Shown here: piece by piece, positions 27,792-38,209 of the stretch
How the letters are laid out: the number at the start of each line of letters is the position of its first letter
How positions within the stretch are numbered: the first letter of the stretch is position 1
Assembly: GCF_030159995.1 (NCBI RefSeq)
Contig: NZ_BSNM01000002.1
Coordinates: 248,001 to 312,000 of the forward strand
Direction: 5' to 3'
Origin: Litoribrevibacter albus
GTDB taxonomy: Bacteria; Pseudomonadota; Gammaproteobacteria; Pseudomonadales; Litoribrevibacteraceae
DNA: 64,000 nt
The notes under the pieces: model-generated
Told to the model about the DNA's origin: nothing
What the model saw: only the letters and a program-made list of their open reading frames with translations
Databases searched by the model: none
Position numbers and translations under genes: made by a program

Positions 27792-28887
27792 GTGGAAATC
27801 AATCCAATCGTACAAACCATTAAGGACCTTCGTGAGCGTACAGACGTTCTTAGGGGGTATCTTTGACTACGCAGAGAAGAAAGAACGATTAGAAGAAGTT
27901 AATCGTGAACTTGAAGATGCTGCTGTGTGGGAAAACCCTGAGCAGGCGCAGGCGTTAGGTCGGGAGCGTGCTTCTCTCGAAACGGTTGTGGAAACCATTG
28001 AAAATATGGATTCAGGTCTTGAAGACGTAGAAGGTTTGTTAGAACTGGCGGTTGAGGAAGATGACCCGGATACGGTTGAGGAAGTTGAGCAAGAATTAGC
28101 GGGTCTGAAAGAGACGCTTGAAAAACTGGAATTCCGTCGTATGTTCTCTGGAGAAATGGACGAGAACAATGCCTATGTGGAAATCCAGTCTGGTTCCGGC
28201 GGGACAGAAGCTCAGGATTGGGCAAACATGATGCTGCGAATGTACCTTCGTTGGTGTGAATCCAAAGGTTTCAAAGCAGAACTGATGGAAGTCACCGATG
28301 GTGAGGTGGCTGGTATCAAGGGTGCGACGATTAAGGTTGATGGCGAATATGCTTTCGGTTGGTTAAAAACCGAAACCGGCGTTCATCGTTTGGTTCGTAA
28401 GTCGCCATTCGATTCTGGTAATCGCCGACATACGTCCTTTGCTTCTGTGTTTGTATCACCAGAGGTTGATGACAATATTGATATTGAAATTAATCCGGCC
28501 GATTTACGGATTGACGTATACCGTGCTTCGGGCGCAGGTGGGCAGCACGTAAACCGAACCGAGTCGGCGGTACGTATTACTCACATGCCATCAGGTATCG
28601 TGACCCAGTGTCAGAACGACCGTTCTCAGCATAAGAACAAAGATCAGGCAATGAAGCAGTTAAAAGCTAAGTTGTATGAGATGGAAATGCAAAAGCGAAA
28701 TGCTGAAGCCCAGGCGATGGAAGATTCCAAAGCCGATATTGGTTGGGGTAGCCAGATTCGATCGTATGTATTGGATGACTCTCGCATCAAGGATTTAAGA
28801 ACTGGTGTTGAGAATCGAAATACACAGGCGGTATTGGATGGTGATTTGGACCCATTCATTGAGGCCAGCCTGAAAGCAGGTTTGTAA
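27792..28887 (+). CDS. prfB: Peptide chain release factor 2, programmed +1 frameshift
   Basis: The gene starts at GTG 27792 (GAGG 6 nt upstream) with 24 codons ending LRGYL, then an in-frame TGA at 27864-27866. The slippery site AGGGGGTATCTTTGAC (27852-27867) is identical to that of E. coli: an internal Shine-Dalgarno, CTT, TGA, C. After +1 slippage the frame continues from GAC at 27865 to 28887, giving 364 residues. RF2 features are SPF in [11 protein letters not shown] and GGQ in [12 protein letters not shown]. It reads UGA and UAA. The frameshift makes RF2 limit its own synthesis. lysS follows, as in many proteobacteria. Confidence 0.97.
27852..27867 (+). promoter_or_regulatory. RF2 autoregulatory frameshift element
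   Basis: AGGGGG Shine-Dalgarno-like run, CTT-TGA-C slip site. See prfB. Confidence 0.95.
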
Positions 28888-28965
28888 TCATCGATCTTTG
28901 GTCGGTGCTATAACGTTAGAAACGAATTTAAATAAACACATTCCATGAGGAATATAGGTTAAAAC

Positions 28966-30522
28966 ATGTCTGAACAGCCACGTGATGAAAATAAATTGAT
29001 TGTTGAGCGTCGTGCAAAGTTGGAATCTTTGCGTGAGAATTGTAGCGCTAATGGCCATCGTAATGATTTTGATCGAAAACACTTGTCGGCAGATCTTCAG
29101 GCTAAGTTTGGCGAGTTCTCAAAAGAAGAGCTGGAAGAGCAAGATAATCAAGTGGCTGTAGCTGGACGAATTATGTTCCAGCGTGGTCCGTTTACACAGA
29201 TTTCAGATGCGTCTGGTGCAATTCAATTCTACGTACCAAAAGATGTTCAGAAAGAGATCAATTACAAGTCCAAGTTTGATCTGGGCGATATCGTTGGGGT
29301 TAAAGGTGCACTTCATAAATCCGGTAAAGGCGAGTTGTATGTAAACGTTGCCCAAGCTGATGATTTGGTGATGTTGACTAAATCACTTCGCCCTCTGCCT
29401 GATAAGTTCCATGGTTTGGCAGATCAGGAAACGAAATACCGTCAGCGTTATGTGGACTTGATCATCAATCGTGATACTCGTGATTTGTTCATGGTGCGTT
29501 CGAAAATCATTGAAGGCATTCGTAAGTATTTGAGTGATCGTAACTTCATGGAAGTTGAAACTCCAATGCTGCAAACCATTCCTGGTGGTGCAACGGCGAA
29601 ACCGTTTGAGACTTACCACAATGCGTTGGATATTGATATGTATCTGCGTATTGCGCCTGAGTTGTATCTTAAGCGTTTGATTGTTGGTGGTTTCGAGCGT
29701 GTTTTCGAGATTAACCGTAACTTCCGTAACGAAGGCTTGTCGACTCGTCACAACCCTGAATTCACTATGATTGAGTTCTATCAGGCGTATGCAACCTATC
29801 ATGATTTGATGGATACAACGGAAGACATGCTTCGTACGATTGCGAATGATGTTTTGGGTACGACCGACATTAAGAGCACTCAAAAAGATGCAGACGGCAA
29901 TGTGATCTCTGAAACCGTCTACGACTTTGCTAAGCCGTTTACTCGTATGAGTATGGCTGAAGCGGTACTCAAGTATAACGCGGACTTTGATCCTGCTGTG
30001 ATCAACGATGCAGAGAACAACCTGGAGAAATTGATTGAGTATGGTCGCCAGGTTGGTATTCGTGAAGATGCGAAACAAGCTGTTTGGGGTGCAGGTAAGT
30101 GGTTGTGTGAAATCTTTGAGGCAACCGCTGAAGAGCAACTGGATCAACCGACTTTCATTACCGAATATCCGTGGGAAGTGTCTCCACTGGCACGTCGTAA
30201 CGACGATAACCCATTTATTACTGATCGCTTCGAGTTCTTTGTGGGGGGACGCGAGCTGGCAAATGGCTTCTCTGAGCTGAACGATGCAGAAGATCAGGCG
30301 GAACGTTTCCGTAAACAAGTGGAAGAGAAAGACGCGGGTGATGATGAAGCGATGCATTACGATGCTGACTACATCCAGGCGTTGGAATACGGTATGCCTC
30401 CGACCGCAGGTGAAGGTATTGGGATTGACCGCTTGGTGATGTTGTTTACTGACAGCCCAACTATTAAGGACGTTATTCTGTTCCCTCACATGAGACCTCT
30501 GAAGCAGTCTTCAGAAGACTAA
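28966..30522 (+). CDS. lysS: Lysyl-tRNA synthetase, class II
   Basis: 518 residues. The N-terminal OB-fold anticodon domain ([12 protein letters not shown], about 55-150) is followed by the class II catalytic core with motif 2 [24 protein letters not shown] and motif 3 [13 protein letters not shown], and the hallmark EVETPML. It charges tRNA-Lys. It lies 78 nt after prfB, normally an operon. Confidence 0.97.
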   Translation: MSEQPRDENKLIVERRAKLESLRENCSANGHRNDFDRKHLSADLQAKFGEFSKEELEEQDNQVAVAGRIMFQRGPFTQISDASGAIQFYVPKDVQKEINYKSKFDLGDIVGVKGALHKSGKGELYVNVAQADDLVMLTKSLRPLPDKFHGLADQETKYRQRYVDLIINRDTRDLFMVRSKIIEGIRKYLSDRNFMEVETPMLQTIPGGATAKPFETYHNALDIDMYLRIAPELYLKRLIVGGFERVFEINRNFRNEGLSTRHNPEFTMIEFYQAYATYHDLMDTTEDMLRTIANDVLGTTDIKSTQKDADGNVISETVYDFAKPFTRMSMAEAVLKYNADFDPAVINDAENNLEKLIEYGRQVGIREDAKQAVWGAGKWLCEIFEATAEEQLDQPTFITEYPWEVSPLARRNDDNPFITDRFEFFVGGRELANGFSELNDAEDQAERFRKQVEEKDAGDDEAMHYDADYIQALEYGMPPTAGEGIGIDRLVMLFTDSPTIKDVILFPHMRPLKQSSED

Positions 30523-30553
30523 TTGGGTAAGAAACCCAAAAGGGACAGAAAAC

Positions 30554-30586
30554 AAAAAAGGCCGATCATCATGATCGGCCTTTTTT
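30554..30586 (+). terminator. Terminator between lysS and HDOD gene
   Basis: AAAAAAGGCCGATCAT pairs with ATGATCGGCCTTTTTT around a very short loop; A and T runs on both sides make it bidirectional for the convergent genes. Confidence 0.9.
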
Positions 30587-30604
30587 ATGCTTGATTGTTA
30601 AGTT

Positions 30605-31447
30605 CTAACCCAGCATATCTTTTGCTTCTTGCAGTTGAGCTTCGGTTTTTTCGTCCTGCTTAATGAACGTCATTGGGTCAATATCAAGACGCTGGAATGC
30701 ACCCACTGTGCTGAGGTCAATCTTGGCGTGAGGGTGATTGGTTCCGCTCAGTGTATGAAGGTAAGAGACCTGAACCAAATCCACATAATCCGCAAAGCTG
30801 CCTTCACGATCAAACTGAAGGTATTGATAAGGAACGGCAATTAAATCTAGGGTGAAGTTCCATTTTTGTAAAAGGTACTTACCTAGAATTGGATGGAGCT
30901 TCTCAATGGTTTTATCCAGTGCAAAACTGTCGTTAATCAGATCTGAATTTTCTTCGGCATAAAGCAATACCGGAAGCGCTCCGATATTGTGCATTAGACC
31001 GGCCAATGCTGCCTGATCAGGCTTTAAGCCTAGCTTGCGACGCGTTTGGGCTAACACAAAACACATCGCTGCAACTTCAACGGCCCGGTTCCAGGTTTCA
31101 CGCATACGGGTGTCTACAGTATCCGAGGTCGCCTGAAACATTTGTTTCATGGCCTGAGTCATTGCGATATTGACCGTTGTGTTCATCCCCATACGGTTGA
31201 CTGCACCGCTAACATCGCGGCATTGATTCACTGTACGCATCAGTGCGCTGTTTGCACATCGAACCAGCTCTGCACAGACCGCAGGGTCTTTTTGAAGTAC
31301 ACGTACAATATCATTTACAGTACTGTCTTCATTCTCCGCTGTTTCACGAATTTGGAACGCCACCTCGGGAAGTGTTGGCAGTGTAAGCGTATCGTCTTTG
31401 ATACGCTGTTTAATATCCGCAAATACGGTTTCAAACACAGAAGACAT
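30605..31447 (-). CDS. HDOD-domain protein
   Basis: 280 residues. The HDOD core covers about 20-215: LPTLPEVAFQIRETAENEDSTVNDIVRVLQKDPAV at the start, then CANSALMRTVNQC and GLMHNIGALPVLLYAEE. HDOD domains resemble HD phosphohydrolases without the catalytic metals, and act as protein scaffolds in signalling. No other domain is attached. Monocistronic; function unknown. Confidence 0.9.
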   Translation of the reverse strand: MSSVFETVFADIKQRIKDDTLTLPTLPEVAFQIRETAENEDSTVNDIVRVLQKDPAVCAELVRCANSALMRTVNQCRDVSGAVNRMGMNTTVNIAMTQAMKQMFQATSDTVDTRMRETWNRAVEVAAMCFVLAQTRRKLGLKPDQAALAGLMHNIGALPVLLYAEENSDLINDSFALDKTIEKLHPILGKYLLQKWNFTLDLIAVPYQYLQFDREGSFADYVDLVQVSYLHTLSGTNHPHAKIDLSTVGAFQRLDIDPMTFIKQDEKTEAQLQEAKDMLG

Positions 31448-31553
31448 TATGGACGTCCTTGAAGCATCTTTAATTGTGATTAAATTACAATTAAAGCGAG
31501 CGATTGGTGTTCTGTAAAGTGTTGATATACAGGGATTAGTTTCTTTTTGAAAT

Positions 31554-32549
31554 TTAACTTGGATTTATTTCCATGAGCTTGATTTCTAAAGAATTTTGAT
31601 TGATGGAACATTTGTCTATTGTTTTGAAATCATCTTCCAGCGAGATCAGAGCTAACAGACCCGTGGGTGTTATTTCGTAGTTAATCAGTTGTCCGATGTT
31701 GTTTTTTTCTGAGGTGTTAATTTTATCTCCAGGTTTTAGTTCCTGAAGGTTCACCTGAGAATCATCGGACGCAAGCCCAGCCAAAGTTATATGGCGTTTC
31801 ATCTGACCACGATATTTCATTCTGGCAATGATTTCCTGGCCAGTATAACAACCTTTTGTGAAGCTCAAACCTTCAATCTCTTCCAGACCCAGCAATTGAG
31901 GCAGAAACTCTTCACTGGATGAAGGGGATAGCCAGCAGATGCCTTCTTTCAAATCTTCGATGTTCCATTGGGATTCACTCAGTAATTGAGTGCCTGAAAT
32001 GCTGTCTTTGGCGTCTTCTATTGAGGTAATGGTTATCGTGCGTTGAGGTGTTAGCTGTATACGATAGTTACCATCGTTCTTGGAGGTGTGTAAAGCTGTT
32101 TGAGTTGATGAATCAGAATCATCCTGCTCATTGAGTGCTCCAAGCACAAGCTGATCTAAGGTTTCTTCTAAGGTTACTCGGAAAAATACCGCGAACTTCG
32201 TTAGATGCGCTATTAATGGCTGAATCAAGCCCTGATGCATAATTAAGTGAGTACTAATACCATCATCAAAGGCAAGGAAGTTCGCAATGGCACGGCCTTT
32301 GATATTACAAAACGCACCAAAGCTGGCTCGCTCTGGTGTGATTACTGCAGTGTCACAGGTCGTTTGTCCTTGAAGGAACTTGAGTCTTTGTTCGCCGGTA
32401 ATACTTAGAATGCCTTTTGTTGCACAAAGGGTGATGCCGGCAGAAGGCTTGGTGTCTGTCTCAACTACGAACTTAGGTGCGTTATCGAGGTCTAACTCCA
32501 ACTTGGTGGCAGGAAAGCTTTCAAGAAGTTGTTCAATCTTAGTGGACAT
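31554..32549 (-). CDS. ygfZ: Folate-binding tRNA-modifying protein YgfZ
   Basis: 331 residues, GcvT-like fold. The signature K-G-C-Y-T-G-Q-E (KGCYTGQEIIARMKYRG) contains the cysteine essential in E. coli, and the tetrahydrofolate-binding domain is complete. It supports repair or assembly of Fe-S enzymes such as MiaB. It is divergent from sdhE, the same neighbourhood as in E. coli (ygfZ next to ygfYX). Confidence 0.93.
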   Translation of the reverse strand: MSTKIEQLLESFPATKLELDLDNAPKFVVETDTKPSAGITLCATKGILSITGEQRLKFLQGQTTCDTAVITPERASFGAFCNIKGRAIANFLAFDDGISTHLIMHQGLIQPLIAHLTKFAVFFRVTLEETLDQLVLGALNEQDDSDSSTQTALHTSKNDGNYRIQLTPQRTITITSIEDAKDSISGTQLLSESQWNIEDLKEGICWLSPSSSEEFLPQLLGLEEIEGLSFTKGCYTGQEIIARMKYRGQMKRHITLAGLASDDSQVNLQELKPGDKINTSEKNNIGQLINYEITPTGLLALISLEDDFKTIDKCSINQNSLEIKLMEINPS

Positions 32550-32761
32550 AAGTGCTCTATGTGTTTTGTCTGATGGTAGTTAAATCATATCAAAATACTT
32601 GGTTTTTAGTCATCAGGATAGGGTTTGTTTACTAGGAAGAAAGCGCTTGTCCCAAGTCAAGGATCGAAGTAAAGGCATTCTGCTCAATCGGCTTCCTGTG
32701 TATAATGGTGCGGGTCGCATTAGATGCGAAATATTGATCCATATAAAAGGCTAGATGTTAC

Positions 32762-33019
32762 GTGAAATTTACTGAACAAGATTTGAACAGAATATACTGG
32801 CACAGTCGTCGTGGTATGTTAGAGTTAGATGTACTGTTAATGCCTTTTGCTAAAGAAGTGTTTCCTAGTTTGGATCCTGAAAATCAAGAACGTTACATAA
32901 AGTTGCTTGATTGTGAAGATCAGGACATGTTTCAGTGGTTTATGAGAAAAACCGAACCTCAAGATCCAGAACTTAAAGCGATAGTGGATTATATTCTTGA
33001 ACGCGTTCAGCCTGCTTAG
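32762..33019 (+). CDS. sdhE: Succinate dehydrogenase flavinylation factor SdhE
   Basis: 85 residues from GTG 32762; an ATG a few bases earlier is followed by a stop. The core [18 protein letters not shown] has the RGxxE motif needed for covalent FAD attachment to SdhA and FrdA. Small cytosolic helical protein. The ygfX frame starts before its stop codon, so the two are translationally coupled. Confidence 0.94.
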   Translation: MKFTEQDLNRIYWHSRRGMLELDVLLMPFAKEVFPSLDPENQERYIKLLDCEDQDMFQWFMRKTEPQDPELKAIVDYILERVQPA

Positions 33020-33464
33020 AATAGAACTCAAACCTTCAAAATATATGGTTCTTCTGTACACCGTAATTTATCTGGTGTGTCTACAGATTTTGAATCATCT
33101 GTTTGCTTTGCAATGGTCCAGTATCATTGCAATAGTGGTGCTAAGTCTCTTCTATATTATTCAGATGGTGAGCTATGTCCGTCGCAGGGAGTGCATTGAA
33201 ATGCCTGTTGGTCCGGAACGTCCGAGAATGGATGAATTTCCAAGTCTGACCCTGAATGATAAAAATTATCAGGTCATGCCTAATTCTGTGTTGCTGCCAA
33301 GCTACATCATGCTTGAGCTAAGAGATGAGGAGCAATCAGAAGGTAAACCGGGGCTGTGGAAAAAATTAACGCTCAATAAGCAGTTAATGATCTTTCCTGA
33401 TCAATGTCGACGGGAAGAGTTTCATACCCTCATTCGGATTATTCGCATGTCATTCGGACGCTAG
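32997..33464 (+). CDS. ygfX: YgfX-family membrane protein
   Basis: 155 residues from TTG 32997, overlapping sdhE by 23 bases. [11 protein letters not shown] is followed by two membrane helices (about 17-55: [19 protein letters not shown] and [17 protein letters not shown]), then a soluble part with [10 protein letters not shown] and the final basic [14 protein letters not shown] typical of YgfX. In E. coli YgfX (CptA) was proposed as a toxin and SdhE its antitoxin, but that pairing is contested given SdhE's true role. An internal ATG at 33045 is an alternative start, but would remove part of the conserved N-terminus. Confidence 0.85.
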   Translation: MNAFSLLRIELKPSKYMVLLYTVIYLVCLQILNHLFALQWSSIIAIVVLSLFYIIQMVSYVRRRECIEMPVGPERPRMDEFPSLTLNDKNYQVMPNSVLLPSYIMLELRDEEQSEGKPGLWKKLTLNKQLMIFPDQCRREEFHTLIRIIRMSFGR

Positions 33465-33486
33465 CTTAGGCTAGCGTCTTTGTTTC
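33458..33486 (+). terminator. Terminator overlapping the ygfX stop codon
   Basis: GACGCTAGC-ttag-GCTAGCGTC is a perfect 9-base hairpin followed by TTTGTTT. The TAG stop of ygfX (33462-33464) lies inside the left arm. Confidence 0.75.
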
Positions 33487-33520
33487 CGCGTTCCAAGTAC
33501 TTATTGGCACTTTTGGTTTT

Positions 33521-35182
33521 TTAACGCCAGCTAGGTTGTCTCGGTGGTGGCGTTAAAATGGTATCAACTGCCTTAGGTAATAAGTCTGGGTAATCCAGCG
33601 TAAAGTGCAGCCCTCGACTTTCTTTTCGTAGCAAAGCAGATCGAATGATAAGATCTGCGACGATCACCAGGTTCCTTAATTCAATCAAATCCCGACTGAC
33701 TTTGTAGTTGCTGTAATACTCGTGAATTTCACGTAACAGTAAGTCCACACGGTGCTTTGCGCGTTCCAGGCGTTTAGTTGTTCTCACAATTCCCACGTAG
33801 TCCCACATGAAACGACGCAATTCATCCCAGTTGTGGGAAATGATGACGTCTTCATCGGAATTGGTTACTTGCGATTCATCCCAGGCAGGAATGTTCACAT
33901 TGTATGGTGCAACTGCGTCAACGTGACGTTTAAGGATGTCTTTTGCAGCAGAGCGACCCAGAACAATACATTCTAACAAAGAGTTGCTTGCTAAACGGTT
34001 GGCGCCATGAAGCCCTGAATGAGCGACTTCGCCAATAGCATAAAGGCTACGAACATCGGTTCGGCCTTTATGATCAATAACCACACCACCACAGGTGTAA
34101 TGAGCCGCAGGTACGACTGGAATAGGCTCTTTGGTGATATCGATGTTGAACTTCAGGCAGCGTTCATAGATGGTTGGGAAATGACTTTTAATAAAGTCTT
34201 CCGGTTTGTGGCTGATATCCAGATACACATGGTCGCAACCCAGACGTTTCATTTCATGGTCTATAGCGCGAGCGACAATATCTCGTGGTGCAAGCTCACC
34301 ACGCTCATCAAACTGATGCATAAAGCGCTTGCCGTTTGGCAGTGTTAGATGAGCCCCTTCGCCTCGCAACGCTTCACTTACCAGGAAGGATTTTGCGTGA
34401 GGGTGATACAGACAGGTCGGGTGAAACTGGTTGAATTCCATGTTGGCAACACGGCATCCTGCACGCCATGCCATTGCAATGCCATCACCGCTGGCACCAT
34501 CCGGGTTACTGGTATACAAATAGGCTTTACTGGCACCACCTGTAGCCAGCACAGTATGCTCGGCTTGGAAGGTTTCTACGTGCTCTGATTCAAGATTTAA
34601 AACGTAAAGACCCACACAGTTGGATTGGCCTTGGTTATCGCGGGATATGATCAGATCAACGGCAATACGGTTTTCAAAAACTTCGATGTTCTTCCGTTCC
34701 AACGTTCGCTCGATGAGCGTTTTGGTGATGGCTGCGCCTGTGGCATCTGCAGCATGAATAATACGACGGAAACTGTGCCCACCTTCTTTGGTCAGGTGAA
34801 AGGTTCGGGAGTCGTTATGTGTCTCAGTTTCAGGCGGAGCACCATCTAATACGGTATCTTTGGTGAAAGGGACGCCCTGATCAATGAGCCATTGAATGCT
34901 TTCAGTACTGTCTTCAACAATAAACTTTACCATGTTCGGGTTGTTTAGATTGGAACCGGCGATCATGGTGTCCTGGCAATGACTTTCGACACTGTCTTGT
35001 TCATCAAGAACTGCTGCAACGCCACCTTGCGCCCAGGGGGTCGATCCGCTGGTCATTGATTGCTTGCATATGATGGCAATCTTGAAATGTTCAGGCAATT
35101 GCAACGCAGTGGTTAATCCGGCAGCTCCGGAGCCAATGATAACAACATCAAATTGATGAGAAGGCGTATTCGTATTAGACAT
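33521..35182 (-). CDS. nadB: L-aspartate oxidase NadB
   Basis: 553 residues from ATG 35182; a longer frame adds 28 residues that do not resemble NadB. FAD-binding [13 protein letters not shown] is at the N-terminus; [16 protein letters not shown], HHxxD-type [29 protein letters not shown] and the active-site region [10 protein letters not shown] follow. It oxidises L-aspartate to iminoaspartate for NAD synthesis. Divergent from rpoE, as in Pseudomonas and E. coli. Confidence 0.95.
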   Translation of the reverse strand: MSNTNTPSHQFDVVIIGSGAAGLTTALQLPEHFKIAIICKQSMTSGSTPWAQGGVAAVLDEQDSVESHCQDTMIAGSNLNNPNMVKFIVEDSTESIQWLIDQGVPFTKDTVLDGAPPETETHNDSRTFHLTKEGGHSFRRIIHAADATGAAITKTLIERTLERKNIEVFENRIAVDLIISRDNQGQSNCVGLYVLNLESEHVETFQAEHTVLATGGASKAYLYTSNPDGASGDGIAMAWRAGCRVANMEFNQFHPTCLYHPHAKSFLVSEALRGEGAHLTLPNGKRFMHQFDERGELAPRDIVARAIDHEMKRLGCDHVYLDISHKPEDFIKSHFPTIYERCLKFNIDITKEPIPVVPAAHYTCGGVVIDHKGRTDVRSLYAIGEVAHSGLHGANRLASNSLLECIVLGRSAAKDILKRHVDAVAPYNVNIPAWDESQVTNSDEDVIISHNWDELRRFMWDYVGIVRTTKRLERAKHRVDLLLREIHEYYSNYKVSRDLIELRNLVIVADLIIRSALLRKESRGLHFTLDYPDLLPKAVDTILTPPPRQPSWR

Positions 35183-35275
35183 GAGATAAATGCTTAGTAG
35201 TGTTTCATTTTGGGATAAAATGAAGCTATGCCATAAATATTTCGCTAAGAATAACAGAAATGTCATAAAAAACGG

Positions 35276-35303
35276 GAACTAAATGCTATTTTAGAGTGTC
35301 GTA
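35276..35303 (+). promoter_or_regulatory. Candidate sigma-E/AlgU autoregulatory promoter
   Basis: GAACTA (35276-35281), a 17-base spacer and TCGTA (35299-35303) fit the sigma-E pattern GAACTT-N16/17-TCnnA, about 48 bases before rpoE. The -35 part is convincing; the -10 is one or two bases off consensus. Confidence 0.5.
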
Positions 35304-35350
35304 GCTTTTGGAATCGAGTTCCATAAATAATAAGCCTCCATGGAGAAAGA

Positions 35351-35944
35351 ATGACAACATCAGTGGAATCAGATCAGTTGTTGGTAGAGCGCGTTCAGAA
35401 AGGGGATAAACGTGCTTTTGATCTGTTGGTCATTAAATATCAAAGCAAAGTGTTAAGTTTAATCAGTCGTTATGTCTCTGATGCCCATGAATCTATGGAC
35501 GTTGCTCAAGAAACATTCATCAAGGCATATAAGGCATTGGCAAACTTTCGTGGGGACAGTGCGTTTTATACCTGGCTTTATCGAATTGCTGTAAACACTG
35601 CTAAGAACCATTTGATCAGCCGTGGTCGCCGTCCACCCGGTACAGATATTGACGTGGATGAAGTTCATTCGGACGGTGGCTTGAGTGAACTGAAAAATAT
35701 CGACAGCCCGGAAGCGAGTCTCCACAAAGAGCAAGTGGAGCAGACCCTTAAGAAGGCGTTAGAAGGATTACCAGACGACTTAAGAACGGCGTTGATGTTA
35801 AGAGAATTTGATGGTTTGAGTTATGAGGACATTGCTCAAGTCATGGATTGTCCTGTGGGAACAGTGCGATCAAGAATTTTTAGAGCAAGGGAAGCGATTG
35901 ACAAGCAGCTTGAACCAATCCTGGAAACCGCTGTCAATTATTAA
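35351..35944 (+). CDS. rpoE: RNA polymerase sigma factor RpoE/AlgU (ECF)
   Basis: 197 residues. Region 2 contains FDLLVIKYQSKVLSLISRYV and SAFYTWLYRIAVNTAKN, region 4 LREFDGLSYEDIAQVMDCPVGTVRSRIFRARE. It directs the envelope stress regulon and is held by the anti-sigma factor of the next gene. GGAGAAAGA precedes the ATG. First gene of rpoE-mucA-mucB-mucC-mucD. Confidence 0.97.
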   Translation: MTTSVESDQLLVERVQKGDKRAFDLLVIKYQSKVLSLISRYVSDAHESMDVAQETFIKAYKALANFRGDSAFYTWLYRIAVNTAKNHLISRGRRPPGTDIDVDEVHSDGGLSELKNIDSPEASLHKEQVEQTLKKALEGLPDDLRTALMLREFDGLSYEDIAQVMDCPVGTVRSRIFRAREAIDKQLEPILETAVNY

Positions 35945-36041
35945 GAGATCGTTGAAGGTTTTTTAACCCTTGTTCTTTAACGTGTTTTGTCACTGTGAGT
36001 GATGAAAGCTAACTCAAAATTAATTTGTTTGTGAGGATATT

Positions 36042-36617
36042 ATGAGCGATAAAATTGCGGAAAGTTTGTCGGCTCTATTGGATAACGAAGCAACGGAGTT
36101 GGATGTAAGACGTCTGACAAAGCATATGTCGGATGAAGATCTGGATACTTGGCGTCGACTTTGTTCCGTCAAACAGGGACTTCATAACGAAGATATGACC
36201 TTTGCTTCTGTAAATCTGCTTGAGGGTGTACGTGCGGGTATTGCAGATGAAGAGATCGTAGTAAAACAATCTCGGTCAGGTCTGAAACAGTGGGTCGGTG
36301 GTTTTGGTGTGGCTGCGGCTGTAGCGATGGCTGTTGTTGGTATCGGAATTCAAAATGATCAGTTCACAAATGGTGATGCTCAGTTCGTTGAAAATGACCA
36401 ACCTAAAGTAGAAACCTCTGAAAAGCCTCAATCGTCAGATGACAGCGGAACTCGTTTGGCCGCTTCTGATATGTCTCCTGAACAATATAAAGCACTTCAA
36501 GATAAACTTCGTTCTTATATGCAGCATCACGCCGAAAACTCTACGGAAGATCGTGTTGGTGATGTCATGCCATATGCTCGTGTGGTGAGCTTCGAAGTAG
36601 AAGAAAAGAATAAGTAA
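36042..36617 (+). CDS. mucA: Sigma-E anti-sigma factor MucA/RseA
   Basis: 191 residues. The N-terminal cytosolic domain (ESLSALLDNEATELDVRRLTKHM) binds the sigma factor. One membrane helix near residues 86-103 (VGGFGVAAAVAMAVVGIGI) is followed by a periplasmic tail containing MSPEQYKALQDKL, where the site-1 protease and MucB act. The final residues VSFEVEEKNK differ from the usual C-terminal degron (YVF-type), so how it is triggered by DegS-like protease is uncertain. Confidence 0.93.
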   Translation: MSDKIAESLSALLDNEATELDVRRLTKHMSDEDLDTWRRLCSVKQGLHNEDMTFASVNLLEGVRAGIADEEIVVKQSRSGLKQWVGGFGVAAAVAMAVVGIGIQNDQFTNGDAQFVENDQPKVETSEKPQSSDDSGTRLAASDMSPEQYKALQDKLRSYMQHHAENSTEDRVGDVMPYARVVSFEVEEKNK

Positions 36618-36678
36618 GCCATTAGTGGTGACTAGATTCGTACTTATTTGAAGGTATTACTTAAGGTTTATTGAAATT

Positions 36679-37686
36679 ATGTGGAAAGGCATTTCAGTTT
36701 CTCGGTCAAAAAAATCTGCCTGGTCTAAGGTATTTTTTCTGGCCGTGATATGTCCACTGATGTTGGCAACAGTTTCCGCCTCTGTTCGTGCAATGACGCC
36801 GATAGAGCTGTTGTCCATGTTGGATGAAGCCCGTAAACAGAATTCGTTTGCAGGAACCTTTATTCATCGACGCGGGGACAGTGTAAATAGTTACTACATT
36901 GTTCACGCCGTTAAGGATGGGGTTCAATATGAACGCTTAAAAAGCCTTGATGGAGCACCGAGAGAGATCATTCGTGATGGTGAAAGTGTTACCTGTATCC
37001 TCCCTGGTAAAGATGGTTCTCGATGGGATCAGGTTCCACCACTAAGTCCTTTGGTGCCAGGAGAGAATGTCGATTGGTCGGAGCTTCAAAAGTGGCTGAC
37101 CTTCACCATACTATCAAATGTTCGAATCGCCGGGCGAGATGCTATCTTAATTGAAGCTCAAGCCATTGATCAGGACCGCTTTATTCGTCGTTACGGTGTG
37201 GATGAGAAAACCGGTCTCTTGCTGAAAACAGAAATTTTAGGGGCCGATGGCCGATCATTGGAATTAGCTCAGTTCACACATATTGATATTAACCCTGATA
37301 ATCTTGACGACGATCTGAAACCGACTCTGCACGGTAAGATGACCAAGTTTGATCGTAAGCACTGGACTGAAACAATTAAGGAATCCCCTCATTGGAAACC
37401 GAAATGGTTGCCTGAAGGGTTCGAGTTGACGGATGTAACTTCGGGCAAAGGTGAGAATTTTGTTGAAGCACATACCTACAGTGATGGCCTTTCTTCATTC
37501 TCAATATTTCGTGAACAGTTAAGCCAGCAGTTTGTGGAAATGGAAGGGCGCAGTGGGGGAGCAACTGTGGCTGTCTCTCGCATTATCGAAACAGAGCAGG
37601 GTGAAAAATGGGGTATCACCTTAGTGGGTGAAATCCCGGTAGAAACCGCAAAACGTGTGGCAAGTTCTGTTAGTATGCTCAACTGA
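36679..37686 (+). CDS. mucB: Sigma-E regulator MucB/RseB
   Basis: 335 residues with a long N-terminal signal (hydrophobic VFFLAVICPLMLATVSASVRA). The lipid-sensing RseB domain is seen in SFAGTFIHRRGDSVNSYYIVHA and YERLKSLDGAPREIIRDG, and the C-terminal domain in HWKPKWLPEGFELTDV. In the periplasm it shields MucA from cleavage until lipopolysaccharide or misfolded proteins displace it. Confidence 0.94.
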   Translation: MWKGISVSRSKKSAWSKVFFLAVICPLMLATVSASVRAMTPIELLSMLDEARKQNSFAGTFIHRRGDSVNSYYIVHAVKDGVQYERLKSLDGAPREIIRDGESVTCILPGKDGSRWDQVPPLSPLVPGENVDWSELQKWLTFTILSNVRIAGRDAILIEAQAIDQDRFIRRYGVDEKTGLLLKTEILGADGRSLELAQFTHIDINPDNLDDDLKPTLHGKMTKFDRKHWTETIKESPHWKPKWLPEGFELTDVTSGKGENFVEAHTYSDGLSSFSIFREQLSQQFVEMEGRSGGATVAVSRIIETEQGEKWGITLVGEIPVETAKRVASSVSMLN

Positions 37687-37711
37687 TGAGTGTATCTAAG
37701 AGGTAATCAAA

Positions 37712-38149
37712 TTGGTTGAAGAATCTGGCCTTATTGTCGACGTTGATGACGACAAAGTGTGGGTGGAAACGATTCGCACCAGTGCTTGTGATTCGTGCAA
37801 AGCCCAGAAAGGATGTGGTCACGGGCTGTTGAATAAAGCGTCCTCTGGTCAACGTTTTACTCTGGATGTCCAACGAAACGGTATTCCTGCCAAGGTAGGC
37901 GATATAGCTTTGGTGGGTATTCCTGAAGACTCTATTCTTAAAGCCTCACTCATAGGCTATTTATTACCTATTGTATTATTGATTCTGTTCTCAGGGACTG
38001 CGAAGTGGCTTTGGGGAGAGCTACCCAGCATCGTATGTGGATTGTTGGGCTTGGGGTTAGGCTTCTTTCTGGTTCGTTTCCTTGGTAATTCAGGACGGTT
38101 TGGTCAAGAACCTCAGCTATTGGCGGTAAATCCTGACGCAGAAAGCTGA
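37712..38149 (+). CDS. mucC: SoxR-reducing/RseC-family protein MucC
   Basis: 145 residues from TTG 37712 (GAGG 9 nt upstream). An N-terminal soluble part holds four cysteines (ACDSCKAQKGCGHG), a potential metal or Fe-S site, and two membrane helices follow (about 72-115). RseC-family proteins modulate sigma-E, and RsxC-linked paralogues help reduce SoxR. Position between mucB and mucD fits MucC. Confidence 0.9.
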   Translation: MVEESGLIVDVDDDKVWVETIRTSACDSCKAQKGCGHGLLNKASSGQRFTLDVQRNGIPAKVGDIALVGIPEDSILKASLIGYLLPIVLLILFSGTAKWLWGELPSIVCGLLGLGLGFFLVRFLGNSGRFGQEPQLLAVNPDAES

Positions 38150-38209
38150 AACTTCTGAGTAAAATTCAAGTCAACAACAATAACTAAAAACGCATTTGAG
38201 AGGATTAGA

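Noticed and set aside
27792..27866. prfB as a frameshifted pseudogene
   Set aside because: The stop sits in the standard RF2 frameshift element.
29383..30489. 368-residue open frame antisense to lysS
   Set aside because: It lies wholly inside lysS on the other strand, and its composition is that of a reverse-frame shadow; lysS is certain.
32762..33464. sdhE-ygfX as a toxin-antitoxin pair
   Set aside because: SdhE has its flavinylation motif; the toxin claim for this pair is not well supported.
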